Counted from the first letter of the stretch, positions 1-10,031 are shown. The stretch: DNA of 64,000 bases from Rhizobiales bacterium dw_265 (GCA_018449595.1 JAAVUU010000002.1:558001-622000), one strand, 5' to 3'. Notes: generated by a model not told the origin, from the letters alone. A program made the numbers and translations.

Positions 1-3000
1 CGTCAGGCCCGACGGCGTGTCGCCATAGACGCTGCTCGCCGCGAACGCCGTATAGGTCAGCGTGATCGGGCGGGCCGTTATGGTCAGGGCGCTGGCATTG
101 CCCGCCGCCTGGGCGCTGGTCAGGCTGTAGTTGCCGCTGGCGGTCAGGCCGGAGCCGGTGATGCCGTAAGTGCCGACAGCGCTGGTCCCGTCCGCCAAGG
201 TGGCGAAGCCCGCCGCCCCGCCCAGGCTGTCGCCATTCACCAGGCTGCCGCTGGTGATCGCGCTGCGGCCCGTCAGGCTGCCGATAATGTCGCCATAGAC
301 GCTGCTCGCCGCGTCCGCCGTGTAGGTCACCGTGATCGGACGCGCCGTCACGGCCAGATCGGCTCCGGTATAGGACGTGATCGTGTAGTTGCCGGAGGCC
401 AGCGACCCTTGCGTGATGCCGTAGCCGCCGACATTCGACGTCGCGGTGGCCGAGGTTGCAAGCGCGCCGCTCAGGCTGTCGCCATTGACCAGGCCGCCGA
501 CCGTGTAGGTCAGCGCCGGAACCGTGTCGCCATAGACCATGCTCTGGCCGCTATCCGCCGTCACCGTGATCGGCCGCGCCGTCACGGCCAGATTGGCTCC
601 GGTGTAGGACGTGATCGTGTAGTTGGTGGAGGCCGCCAGCGAGCCTTGCGTGATGCCGTAGCTGCCAACATTCGAGGTCGAGGTTGCCGAGGTCACGAGC
701 GCGCCGCTCAGGCTGTCGCCATTGACCAGGCCCGAGCCGCCGACCGTGTAGGTCAGCACGGGAACCGTGTCGCCATAGACGATGCTCTGGCCGCTGTCGG
801 CCGTGACCGTGAGCGGCCGGGCGGTGATGCTCAGGGCGGAGGCGTTGCCGGCAGCCTGGTCGAGGGTGACGGCATAGTTGGTGTTGAAGGCGGTCAGGCC
901 CGCGCCGTTGACGGCATAGTGGCCGACATTGCTGGTCCCGTCCGCCGCCGTGGCGAAGCCGGCTGTGCCGGAGACCACATCCGCCAGGCTTTGGCTGCCC
1001 GCGAAGCTGCCGCCGGTGAGGGCATAGCTGCCCGTCAGGCCGGACGGCGTGTCGCCATAGACGCTCTGCGCCGCATCCGCCGTGTAGGTCACCGTGATCG
1101 GACGGGCGGTGATGCTCAGGGCGGTGGCGTTGCCGGCGGCCTGGTCGAGGGTGACGGCATAGTCGGTGTTGAAGGCGGTCAGACCCGAGCCGGTGATGGC
1201 GTAGCGGCCGACATTGCTGGTCCCGTCCGCCGTCGTGGTGAAGCCGGCCGTGCCGGAAACCACGTCCGCCAGGCTTTGGCTGCCCGCGTAGCTGCCGCTG
1301 GTGACGGCGACGGTCCCGCTCGGTCCCGTTGGCATATTGCCATAAACGCTTTGCGCCGCATCCGCCGTGTAGGTCAGCGTGATCGGGCGGGCGGTGATGT
1401 TCAGGGCGGTGGCGTTGCCGGCAGCCTGGTCGAGGGTGACGGCATAGTTGGTGTTGAAGACGGCCAGGCCCGCGCCGTTGATGGCATAGTGGCCGACATT
1501 GCTGGCCCCGTCCGCCGCCGTGGCGAAGCCGGCCGTGCCGGAGACCACGTCCGCCAGGCTCTGGCTGCCGGCATAGCTGCCGCTGGTGACGGCGACGGTC
1601 CCGCCCAGCCCCGACGGCATGTCGCCATAGACGGTCTGCGCCGCATCCGCCGTGTAGGTCAGCGTGATCGGGCGGGCGTTGATGGTCAGGTCCGCGCCGG
1701 CATAGGTGATGGCGTAGTTCGGGTTGTTGGCGTTGGTGACGCTGCCCGCCGTGATGGCATAGCTGCCGATGCCGGTGGTATCGTCCGCCCCGGTGCCGAG
1801 CGAACCCAGAACCGCCGCGCCCGCGCCCAGGCTGGATGTGGTGAACGTCAGCGCCGGATTGGCATCGCCATAGGTCTTCGTCTGCGCATTCGCCGTCACC
1901 GTGATCGGGCGGGCATTGACGGTCAGGCCGCCATCGGCATAGGTGATCGCATAGTTGGACGCCAATCCGTGCGTGAAGGCCGCGTTGTCGATCGAATAGC
2001 CATAGCTGCCGACGTTGCTCGCCGCCGTGGCGGTGCTGCCCACCAGAGCGACCGACGCGATCGTGTCGCCGTTGACCAGATTATCGCCCGCCGCCGTCCA
2101 GGTCGCCGGGTTCGCGTCGCCGTATAGCCGCGCCAGGGGATCGCCGGTGATCGTCAGCGCGCGCTGGCCGACGGTCAGCGTTCCCGGACTGCCAAGCACC
2201 AGCGCATAGCCGCCGGTGACCGCGCCGCCGCTGAGATTGATGTCGTAGGCGTTGACATTCGCCGTTGCTGCCGCGCCCAGGGACGACAGTGTCGGCAGCG
2301 ATGCGAAGACCGACGCCGCCGTGTCGCCCAGATAGGCGCCCGCGACGCCGGCCTCCAGGCCGCTGAGGCTCAGGTCCGCGCTGGTGAAGGTATAAGTGTC
2401 GCCATAGGTCTTGGAGACGGGCCCGGCGGAAACCGTCACCGTCGGCTGCTCCGCGAAGACATAGCGGTTGCCGGCCTGCGTCACGGCGGCGCCGCTGTTG
2501 TCCCAGACCGCGGTGTTGGCGCTGTCCAGGCCGCCGAAACTGTCGCCGCCCGGCGCGCTGGAATAGACCAGCCAGCGGCCGGTGCCGGTCAGGCCGATGG
2601 CGGCCGCGCCTTTGTCGTTGATGAAGTCCGTGCCCGCATCCAGCACCACGGCATCGCCCGAACCGCTGGCGGTGACGGTGCTGTCCAGCGTGATCGCCCC
2701 GCCGCTGACGATCTTCACCGAGGCGGCGGAAACCGGCGCGGTCACCGTGACCGGCGCCGCGCCGGTGGTGTTGACGGTGAAGCCGCCGCTCATCGTCACC
2801 GGCGCATCCAGCGCGAAGCTGGCGCCGGTCGCGGTGATGATCGTGTCCGCCAGGCCGGCGACATAGGCCGGCGTGCCGGCCCAGCCCTGCGCCGTCGCGC
2901 GGTTGGCGTCATAGGACGACGCGGCATAGCTGGTGCTGGGGGTGACGAAGGTCAGCGCGTCCGGCGCGATGTCCAGCCCCGCCGTCTGCCCGCTCAGCGT

Positions 3001-6000
3001 GGTCAGAAGCGCCCCGCTGGTGTCGGTCAAGAGCGACAGGCTGCCCGGGCCAGACAGCGTGCCGGCGGGCAGCGCGAAATAGTAATAGCCGTTGGCGCCG
3101 GTGCTGGCCTGGCCTTGCGACGCGCCGCCGATGGACAGGCCCACCGAACTGCCCGACGCCATGCCCGAAATCGCCTGCACGCCATTGGGGAAGAGGGCGG
3201 TCAGGTAGGGAAAGGCCCCGCTCTGCGCCGTCCAGCAAGTGACATCGCAACCCACCTGCGCAATACCCAGCAGGCCAGGCAGCGTACCGTTCTGCAGATC
3301 GGCGGTATGAAGGGGGGTGACGGTGTTAGCGTCGTTATAGCCGGCGATCAAGGTCGCGCCAATTCCATTGGCCGTGCCGGCGGTATCGGAGTCGAAAACA
3401 GCCTGAACGCCATAAACGTCAGAAGGATTGGTCTCATTCACGGCGCCGATCGCGCCGCCCACGGAACCGCCGCCGCGCACCGCGCCGATGGAAAGCGACT
3501 TAAGCACGTAAAAGGTGTCATATATGCTGGGTATCAGGTCGGAGTAATAGCCGATGAGGCCGCCGGCGGCGGTGGCCCCCGTCACCGATCCCGCCGCGAA
3601 TCCTCCTTCGAGATTGAAGGTGCCGCCGCCGATCAGAGAACCGATCAGGCCGCCCGCGTAATCGGCGTTCGAAACCGAACCCAGCGCATAGGACAGCGCG
3701 ATAAAACTATAGGGGTCTCCTCCGTGTTCCTCCCCGACCAGGGCGCCGACCAGGCCGCCGGCGCTGCTGCCGCTGGCGCCGTTGCCCGTGACATTGCCCG
3801 TCGCATAGGAGTTGGTGACGGTTTTAGCTTGACCCCCATACAGGTAGCCTGCCCCATAAGTAGAGCCGACAAGCCCGCCGGCATTGAACCCGCCGCTGAC
3901 ATTGCCCGTCGCATGGGAACCGCTGATGGAGCTATCATACATAAAGCCGAACAGGCCGCCGGTATTGTATCCGCCACCGACATTGCCCGTCGCATAGGAG
4001 TTGGTGATCCCGTAGCCGGGGACGTAGCTGCTTACGCCGGCGAGACCGCCCACATTGCTGGAGGCGTAGCGCGCGTCGCCGGCGCTCCCGGCATAGGTGA
4101 CGTTGCCGGTGGCATAATCGTTGGCGAGCGTCGCCCCGCCCAAGTCAGAGCCGTCACTGGTGGCATAGCTGATTGGATCGTGAAAGCCGGTGCCATTGGC
4201 GCCGACAAGTCCGCCCACATCGCCATAGCCCGTGACGGCCCCCAGGGCGTGGGAGTTCACGATATTCACATCATTCAACTCCGCGTATCCCCCCACCGCC
4301 CCGACGAGACCGCCCGCGGCCAAGGCCGAGTACCCGACGGCGTCGTTCGCGCTCATGGAGGCGCGGGTGATCGGGACATCGGTCCATGCGTTGTAGATAT
4401 TCGCCTGGTACTCGATCAAACCGACCAGGCCGCCGACAATGACGTCGTTGCTGGTGATGGTTCCGGTGACATGCACATTCGCGATCAGGCCGCCCTCCAT
4501 GAAGCCGGCCAGGATGCCGGCTGACCCGTAATTTGGGTACCCAAGCCCTATTATGTTGGGGTCGCCATTGAACGTGGCGTTGGTGATGGCGAAATCGCGG
4601 ATGGTGCCGGAGGTTGAATTGAACAATCCATCATTGTACAAAAATCCGGTGGTATTGCCCGAATAGTTGCTGGATGGGCCGTAATCGCCGTAATCGAGGG
4701 TGACGTGGTCCATGACATGGCCCAGCCCTTCAAATATGCCGCCGGACGCCAGGCCGAAATTGGAATTGTAGTAAGTCCCGCCATCAATGTCGGTGGCCAT
4801 GGCGAAGGCGCCGCTGGCGCCGAAAATGGATAGGACGTAACTACCCGAAAAGTTCGCATACATGTCGTCAAACGAATAGAGCAACGTATACGGCCTGTTG
4901 CTGATAGTGAGCGTGGCGCCGTAGTTGGTGCTGCCAAAGTCGAGCGACGCGCCGTCGGCGAAGTTCAGGTTCAGGATCGACGGGCCGTAATATCCCGCCG
5001 TCAGGTTGACGGCCCCCGCGCCCGTGACCGTGATCGTCTTGTTCACGTCGATGGCGCTGGCGGCGGTCAGGTTCAACGCGCCGCCCGTCAGCGAAATGCC
5101 CGCATTCACCTCGATACTGCTTGCCGCCGTCAGGTTGATGGCGCTGCCCGTGACCGTGATGGGCGCGTTGATGTCCAGCGCCTGGGCGGCGTCGAGCATC
5201 AGGTTGTTGCCGGTGAGCGTGAGCGGATCGGAGACCGTGATGCTGCCTGCGCTTTTCACATAAAGGCCGTTCGACAGGCCGGGCGATCCGTTCACCGCGA
5301 AATCGCCGCCGGCGACGAAGCCGCGAGAGGCAAGGCTGTTGATGGCGCCGGTGAGTTGGCTGTTGTTGCCGTCGGCGGCGTTGAGCAGGGCGGAATGATC
5401 CTCGCCCACCGCCGCCGAATAGGTCGTCAGACTGGTCGGCGCGATCAGCGTGTTGCCCCAGATGTCGAAGCCGGTGACATTGGCGCCGCTGGTCAGCGCA
5501 TCCACCCGCGCGCCGTTCGCGGTGCTGACCAGAAGGGCGGAGCCGGACGCGAACGCGCCCGGCTGCGCGGCGAAATAGTAATAGCCGTTCGCGCCGGTCG
5601 AGACCTGGCCAAGGCTTTTGCCATCGGCCAGCGCCGAAACCGTGCCGGCGGCAAGCGGCGTGGCCCCGCCATCGCCATAGGCCATGCCCGAAATCGCCTG
5701 CACGCCATTGGGGAAGAAGGTGGTCAGGTAGGGATAGGCCCCGCTCTGCGCCGCCCAATCCGCCGCGCCGCAAGGGATACTAAGACAATCGTAGCTAAGC
5801 GGCGTAGCCAGGATGTCCGGCAGCGTACCGTTCTGCAGAACGGCGGTATGCAGGCCGGTGACGGTGTTAGCGACGATATAGCCGGCAATCGAGACCGCGC
5901 CAATTCCATTGGCCGTGCCGGCGGTATCGGAGTCGAAAACAGCCTGAACCCAATAACTGCCAAGCTCGGAGGTAATATTCACGGCGCCGATCGCGCCGCC

Positions 6001-9000
6001 CACGGAACCGCTGCCGCGCACCGCGCCGATGGAAAGCGACTGAGCCACGATGAGGCCGGGGAAAGAGGCTCCATACAGTAGGTTGGGCTGGGCGGCGTAA
6101 TAGCCAATGAGGCCGCCGGCGGCGGTGGCCCCCGTCACCGACCCCGCCGCGTATCCTTCGATGACAGCGAGGAAGCCGTTGCCGGTATCTACGCTGCCGG
6201 TCGTCATATAACCGACCAGGCCGCCCGCGTAATCGGCGTTCGAAACCGAACCCAGCGCATAGGACTGCTCGATAAGACTTTGGCCGCTGGAATCGCCGTA
6301 GCCGTAGTCGCCCAGGACGGGGAGCGCGCGGCCGACCAGGCCGCCGGCGCCGCTGCCGCTGGCGCCGTTGCCCGTGACATTGCCCGTGGCGTAGGACGCC
6401 GCGATGATTGCCTCAGGACTACCGGCAAAAGAGCCGACAAGCCCACCGGAATTGAACCCGCCACTGACATTGCCCGTCGCATGGGAATTGGTGATGCCGC
6501 CTTCAAACAAATAGCCGACCAGGCCGCCGGCATTGTATCCGCCACCGACATTGCCCGTCGCATAGGAATTGGTGATGGGGAGAAAGGTGCTGCTTACGCC
6601 GGCGAGACCGCCCACATTGCTGGAGGCGTAGCGTGTATCGCCGGCGCTCCCGGTCCCGGCATAGGTGACATTGCCGGCGGCATAATCGTTGATGAGCGCC
6701 GCCCCGACGTTTGGCTCGCCTGGCGAATAGTTTAGCGGGGCGTATCCAAGCGAGTTGGCAGCAAGATTGATTGGATCGCCAGGGACGCCGCCATTGGCGC
6801 CGACAAGTCCGCCCACATCGCCATAGCCCGTGACGGCCCCCAGGGCGTGGGAGTTCACAATAAACACCGCGCCATAGGGGCCTGGATATGTGTACACCTC
6901 CCCGACCAGACCGCCCGCGGCCGCCACGCCGTAAGGGCTCGGAGCCATGGAGGAGCGGGTCATCGGCACATCGGTCCATGCGTTGTAGATCTCCCCTTCT
7001 AGCTCAATATCACCGACAAGGCCGCCGACAACGGGGTCGTTGCTGGTGATGATTCCGGTGACATGCACGTTCGCGATCAGGCCGCCGAACAATGTTCCGA
7101 GCAGGATACCGCCGCCCCCGCCGGATGCGGCGCCATTGACCGTGGCGTTGGTGATGGCGAAATCGCGGATGGTACCTTGGTTGGTATTGAACAATCCGTC
7201 ATTGAAGCCGAAATAGTGGTCGGACGTGCCGTAATTGAGGGTGGCGCTATCCATGACATGGCCCAGCCCTTCGAAAATGCCGCCGGGCGCCAGGCTGAAA
7301 TTGGAATCCTCGTAAGTCCCGCCGTGAATGTCGGTGGCCAGGGCGAAGGCGCCGGTGGCGCCGATAGCGGATATGTAGTTAGCCGAAAGGTTCGAAAACA
7401 TGTCGTCATACGAATAGAGCAGCCTATACGGCGTATTGTTGATGGAGAGCGTGGCGCCGTTGTTGACGGCGCCGAAGTCGATCGACGCGCCATCGGCGAA
7501 GTTCAGGTTCAGGATATTCGGCAGGAAGGACGACGAGTTATCCCCATACGAGTCGGTACCCCCATACGCCACGAAGCTGTTCGCCGACAGGTTGACGGCC
7601 CCGGCGCCCGTGACATGGATCGTGCTGTTCACGTCAATGGCGTAGGCGGCGTTCAGGTTCAGCGCGCCGCCCGTCAGCGAAATGCCCGCGTTGACAAAGA
7701 TATTGCCGGCCGCGTTCAGGTTCAGCGTGCCGTTCGCCAGGGAAATGCCGGCATTGACCTCGATGTTGCGCGCCGCGTTCAGGGTGAGGTGGGAGGCCGA
7801 TGACCAGCTCACCGCGTCGTTGACGAAGATGTCGCCATTGCCGTTGGCGTTGACGGTGCCGTCGCTGCTGGCGAGCGTGATGTCGGTGGTGGCCAGTTCG
7901 TTCGACAGCGTCGCGCCCGAAATGTCGCCGCCCGAGGCCGCGATGGTGAAATCCGGCGGGTCGATCAGCCAGGTGCCGGTGACGCCGCCCGGCGCGAGCG
8001 TGGAAACCTGCGCGCTGGCCGCGACATGGACATGCGCGCCAGAGGTTTCGACCGAGCCGCCATGCCCGCCGCGCCCGCCTTCGGCCTTGATGGTGCCGCT
8101 GAGTTGCGTGGTGTTGGTGGCGATGACGCTGACAGTGCCGCCCGACTGGCCGGGCGCGGTGGCCGAGGCCGCGACCTGGCCCGACACAGTGATATTGGCG
8201 CCGCGCACGGTGACCGCGCCGCCCGATCCGTCCGCGTTGGTGGCGGCGACCGCGCCCTTGACGCTGACATCGCCATTGGCGATCAGCCAGACATGGCCGT
8301 TGATGGTCTGACTGCCCGTGGCGCGGACCACGCCGCTGTTCCCGGCCAGGGCATAGACATTGCCGCCCGCCGCCTTCAGTTCCGCCGCCGCGGCGCTGAC
8401 ATCGCCGGAATTGGTGACGCTGCCGCTGCCCGCCGAAACCGCGATGCGCTGGTCGCCGTTCACGGGTTGCAGCACCACCTCGTCGCCCGCCGCCAGGCCC
8501 GCCGTGCCGTTGGCGGCCTTGATGGTGCCGGTGTTGGTCACCGACTTGCCGACCAGCACCACATCGCCATTGGCCGAGGTGATGGTGCCGGCGTTGGTGA
8601 CATTGCCGTTCGACGAGCCCTTGAAGGTGAGCGCGCCGCCGGAGGTGAAGGCATCGTTCGACACGTCGCGCGTCGAGCCGACGAAGCTTCCGCCGGTGAT
8701 GACCTTGCCGCCCGCGCCGACCACGATGCCCTGCGGATTGATGAGATAGACCGAGCCGGTGCCTTTCAAGAGGCCGTCGATCTGCGAAAGGTTGCCGCCG
8801 GTGACGCGGTTCAGCGTCGCGCCGGTGCCGTTGTTGAACTGGACGGTGTTGCCCTTGCCGATGGAGAAGTTCTGCCAGTTGACGATGCCGTGCGAACTGG
8901 ACTGGTTGACGATGACGCCGTTGGCCGCCGGATTGATCGCGCCCTGTCCCGCCACGAACTGCCCGCCTGACGGCAACGCGACGCCGGCGAGCGCCGGGGC

Positions 9001-9102
9001 GCCCTTGAAGCCGCTCCAGAACAGGAAAGCGGTGATCGCCAGCCGCGATGCGCCGCACAGAAACGCCTTGCCCCGCTTGCCCAAACCCAACCCCAGCCGC
9101 AT
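1..9102 (-). CDS. Giant filamentous-haemagglutinin-type adhesin (TpsA), 3' end outside the window
   Basis: Reading the minus strand from an ATG at 9102, one frame stays open to position 1, giving at least 3034 residues. An in-frame TGA (9120-9118) sits just upstream, so the start is firm. Residues 1-36 look like a signal peptide ending PALA. The TPS haemagglutination-activity domain follows (ALPSGGQFVAG, NWQNFSIG, LINPQGIVVG), which in this family is recognised by an outer-membrane TpsB partner. Next come beta-helix repeats, then two GLUG modules (about residues 550-1180 and 1395-2015, with NSYATGNV and GGLVG motifs), then MBG/YDG-type repeats (YGDT, LTYT) from about residue 2220 to the edge. 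Frame was checked at 60, 2401, 3661, 4920, 5701 and 7456. Predicted surface or secreted adhesin. No TpsB is in the window and the C-terminus is unseen. Confidence 0.9.
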   Translation of the reverse strand, partial: MRLGLGLGKRGKAFLCGASRLAITAFLFWSGFKGAPALAGVALPSGGQFVAGQGAINPAANGVIVNQSSSHGIVNWQNFSIGKGNTVQFNNGTGATLNRVTGGNLSQIDGLLKGTGSVYLINPQGIVVGAGGKVITGGSFVGSTRDVSNDAFTSGGALTFKGSSNGNVTNAGTITSANGDVVLVGKSVTNTGTIKAANGTAGLAAGDEVVLQPVNGDQRIAVSAGSGSVTNSGDVSAAAAELKAAGGNVYALAGNSGVVRATGSQTINGHVWLIANGDVSVKGAVAATNADGSGGAVTVRGANITVSGQVAASATAPGQSGGTVSVIATNTTQLSGTIKAEGGRGGHGGSVETSGAHVHVAASAQVSTLAPGGVTGTWLIDPPDFTIAASGGDISGATLSNELATTDITLASSDGTVNANGNGDIFVNDAVSWSSASHLTLNAARNIEVNAGISLANGTLNLNAAGNIFVNAGISLTGGALNLNAAYAIDVNSTIHVTGAGAVNLSANSFVAYGGTDSYGDNSSSFLPNILNLNFADGASIDFGAVNNGATLSINNTPYRLLYSYDDMFSNLSANYISAIGATGAFALATDIHGGTYEDSNFSLAPGGIFEGLGHVMDSATLNYGTSDHYFGFNDGLFNTNQGTIRDFAITNATVNGAASGGGGGILLGTLFGGLIANVHVTGIITSNDPVVGGLVGDIELEGEIYNAWTDVPMTRSSMAPSPYGVAAAGGLVGEVYTYPGPYGAVFIVNSHALGAVTGYGDVGGLVGANGGVPGDPINLAANSLGYAPLNYSPGEPNVGAALINDYAAGNVTYAGTGSAGDTRYASSNVGGLAGVSSTFLPITNSYATGNVGGGYNAGGLVGYLFEGGITNSHATGNVSGGFNSGGLVGSFAGSPEAIIAASYATGNVTGNGASGSGAGGLVGRALPVLGDYGYGDSSGQSLIEQSYALGSVSNADYAGGLVGYMTTGSVDTGNGFLAVIEGYAAGSVTGATAAGGLIGYYAAQPNLLYGASFPGLIVAQSLSIGAVRGSGSVGGAIGAVNITSELGSYWVQAVFDSDTAGTANGIGAVSIAGYIVANTVTGLHTAVLQNGTLPDILATPLSYDCLSIPCGAADWAAQSGAYPYLTTFFPNGVQAISGMAYGDGGATPLAAGTVSALADGKSLGQVSTGANGYYYFAAQPGAFASGSALLVSTANGARVDALTSGANVTGFDIWGNTLIAPTSLTTYSAAVGEDHSALLNAADGNNSQLTGAINSLASRGFVAGGDFAVNGSPGLSNGLYVKSAGSITVSDPLTLTGNNLMLDAAQALDINAPITVTGSAINLTAASSIEVNAGISLTGGALNLTAASAIDVNKTITVTGAGAVNLTAGYYGPSILNLNFADGASLDFGSTNYGATLTISNRPYTLLYSFDDMYANFSGSYVLSIFGASGAFAMATDIDGGTYYNSNFGLASGGIFEGLGHVMDHVTLDYGDYGPSSNYSGNTTGFLYNDGLFNSTSGTIRDFAITNATFNGDPNIIGLGYPNYGSAGILAGFMEGGLIANVHVTGTITSNDVIVGGLVGLIEYQANIYNAWTDVPITRASMSANDAVGYSALAAGGLVGAVGGYAELNDVNIVNSHALGAVTGYGDVGGLVGANGTGFHDPISYATSDGSDLGGATLANDYATGNVTYAGSAGDARYASSNVGGLAGVSSYVPGYGITNSYATGNVGGGYNTGGLFGFMYDSSISGSHATGNVSGGFNAGGLVGSTYGAGYLYGGQAKTVTNSYATGNVTGNGASGSSAGGLVGALVGEEHGGDPYSFIALSYALGSVSNADYAGGLIGSLIGGGTFNLEGGFAAGSVTGATAAGGLIGYYSDLIPSIYDTFYVLKSLSIGAVRGGGSVGGAIGAVNETNPSDVYGVQAVFDSDTAGTANGIGATLIAGYNDANTVTPLHTADLQNGTLPGLLGIAQVGCDVTCWTAQSGAFPYLTALFPNGVQAISGMASGSSVGLSIGGASQGQASTGANGYYYFALPAGTLSGPGSLSLLTDTSGALLTTLSGQTAGLDIAPDALTFVTPSTSYAASSYDANRATAQGWAGTPAYVAGLADTIITATGASFALDAPVTMSGGFTVNTTGAAPVTVTAPVSAASVKIVSGGAITLDSTVTASGSGDAVVLDAGTDFINDKGAAAIGLTGTGRWLVYSSAPGGDSFGGLDSANTAVWDNSGAAVTQAGNRYVFAEQPTVTVSAGPVSKTYGDTYTFTSADLSLSGLEAGVAGAYLGDTAASVFASLPTLSSLGAAATANVNAYDINLSGGAVTGGYALVLGSPGTLTVGQRALTITGDPLARLYGDANPATWTAAGDNLVNGDTIASVALVGSTATAASNVGSYGYSIDNAAFTHGLASNYAITYADGGLTVNARPITVTANAQTKTYGDANPALTFTTSSLGAGAAVLGSLGTGADDTTGIGSYAITAGSVTNANNPNYAITYAGADLTINARPITLTYTADAAQTVYGDMPSGLGGTVAVTSGSYAGSQSLADVVSGTAGFATAADGASNVGHYAINGAGLAVFNTNYAVTLDQAAGNATALNITARPITLTYTADAAQSVYGNMPTGPSGTVAVTSGSYAGSQSLADVVSGTAGFTTTADGTSNVGRYAITGSGLTAFNTDYAVTLDQAAGNATALSITARPITVTYTADAAQSVYGDTPSGLTGSYALTGGSFAGSQSLADVVSGTAGFATAADGTSNVGHYAVNGAGLTAFNTNYAVTLDQAAGNASALSITARPLTVTADSGQSIVYGDTVPVLTYTVGGSGLVNGDSLSGALVTSATSTSNVGSYGITQGSLAASTNYTITSYTGANLAVTARPITVTADSGQSMVYGDTVPALTYTVGGLVNGDSLSGALATSATATSNVGGYGITQGSLASGNYTITSYTGADLAVTARPITVTYTADAASSVYGDIIGSLTGRSAITSGSLVNGDSLGGAAGFATLADGTSAVGTYGITGSGLTASGNYSLTSAQAAGNASALTITARPITLTYTAFAASSVYGDTPSGLT
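819..1673 (-). repeat. Three direct repeats of exactly 285 bp inside the adhesin (MBG-type units)
   Basis: The phrase GGGCGGTGATGCTCAGGG recurs with minor changes at 819, 1104 and 1389, and a related GGGCGTTGATGGTCAGG at 1674, so three units have a period of exactly 285 bp (95 codons). Each encodes a unit with ITARPIT, YGD, QSLADVVSGTAGF, SNVGHYA and NYAVTLDQAAGNA. Shorter units of about 240 bp (80 codons) occur at about 344 and 584. The close DNA identity suggests recent duplication or gene conversion. Confidence 0.85.
3060..7690 (-). repeat. Tandem duplication of a ~2.5-kb GLUG module within the adhesin
   Basis: Copy A (about 7690-5570) and copy B (about 5110-3060) encode the same order of motifs: GISLTGGALNL, NLNFADGAS, a GATL..I/PY.LLYS.DDM segment, ATDI.GGTY, GLGHVMD, DFAITNA, NVHVTG, many NSYATGNV/GGLVG GLUG repeats, PNGVQAISGM and TGANGYYYFA. 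Matching points lie 2522-2586 bp apart (for example 7458 against 4920), so a few indels separate the copies. A stretch of plain haemagglutinin repeats separates them. Confidence 0.8.
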
Positions 9103-9292
9103 AAGCCCGCCGGCACGTCAAAGTATGCCCCTTGAGCAGCGCGGTGGAAAAGTCGTAATCAAGCCATCGGCTCATGGCAAAACGAGCAAATATTCCGGTC
9201 AAGTATCTGTATTTCATAAAAAATCATTCGATTTTCGGCCGGCTGCCCTGGGGCCGGATGCGCTTTTTGTCCTTATAAACAGGGAGTGGGGC
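9103..9292. promoter_or_regulatory. Divergent intergenic region between the adhesin and a TetR gene
   Basis: This 190-bp AT-richer spacer must hold the adhesin promoter (leftward) and probably the TetR promoter (rightward). TATAAAC at 9274-9280 is a possible -10 element for the TetR gene. AAATA and TATTT half-sites occur around 9188-9212, and a CCGG-flanked stretch lies at 9238-9257. None is a convincing operator by eye. Confidence 0.4.
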
Positions 9293-9973
9293 ATGATTGC
9301 CGTCACTGCTGCGCGAAGCGGGCGGCCTGGCAGCGGCACGCCGCCATATGATACGGGACGCCGCATGAACGGCCAGGCTTCCGACGGCGCAAAGCTGCGC
9401 ATCCTCCACCAGATCCGCAAGATGTTGCTGGCGGAGGGCTATTACGCCCTGACCATGACCGGGATCGCGAAGAATTGCGGCCTGACGCGCCGCGCGCTGT
9501 ACCACCATTTCCACAGCAAGGAAGAAATGCTGCGCGCCATGCTGGTACTGAACAGCATCGAGGCACGCGACGCCGCCGACTGGGCGGCGCAGAAAGCCAT
9601 CGCGCGCGGCGGCAGCGCACTGGATATCCTCACCGACTGGCTGGACAGCCGGTACGGCACGACCCGCCGTCTTCTCGCAGGTTCGCCCGGCGGCGAAGAC
9701 CTGAACCGCGCCGCCTTCAGCATCGCCAACGACATGCTGATCGAAGTGTCGCGCGAGACCCATGCCCGGCTCACCGAACTGCTGGAAGACCTGAGCCGCC
9801 GCGGCAAGCTGGCCTTGAAGCCGGGACGCACCGCGGCCGAGCTGGCCGAGATCATCGCCGACGGCGCCCGCGGGGTGAACCAGCAGCGCCCGCCCGTGCC
9901 GCCGGCCCAGATCATGCGCCGCTATCGCCGGATCACGGAGGCGATCCTGCACGGCTACCTGCAACAAGGCTGA
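9293..9973 (+). CDS. TetR/AcrR family transcriptional regulator
   Basis: The protein is 226 aa from the ATG at 9293, which has AGGGAG six bases upstream. A second ATG at 9365 would give 202 aa, closer to the usual family length, with the helix-turn-helix starting directly after it. The HTH reads MTGIAKNCGLTRRALYHHF, a typical TetR recognition helix with YHHF. The C-terminal half is an unrecognised ligand domain. It is divergent from the giant adhesin, so it may regulate the adhesin and itself; that is inference from position only. The gene ends before the island segment, and whether it belongs to the island is unclear. Confidence 0.85.
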   Translation: MIAVTAARSGRPGSGTPPYDTGRRMNGQASDGAKLRILHQIRKMLLAEGYYALTMTGIAKNCGLTRRALYHHFHSKEEMLRAMLVLNSIEARDAADWAAQKAIARGGSALDILTDWLDSRYGTTRRLLAGSPGGEDLNRAAFSIANDMLIEVSRETHARLTELLEDLSRRGKLALKPGRTAAELAEIIADGARGVNQQRPPVPPAQIMRRYRRITEAILHGYLQQG

Positions 9974-10031
9974 GACCGCTTACCATTGGGCTTGCATGTG
10001 ACTGCGCGGCCGTGACGTGTTTTTTGGGCGA

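Noticed and set aside
819-1673. 285-bp repeats considered as a CRISPR or satellite array
   Set aside because: Units are in-frame protein repeats with no short repeat/unique spacer pattern.
409-2127. 572-aa plus-strand open frame rich in Arg, Gly and Ala
   Set aside because: It is the antisense of the MBG repeats of the adhesin. The repetitive DNA gives repetitive nonsense with no domain.
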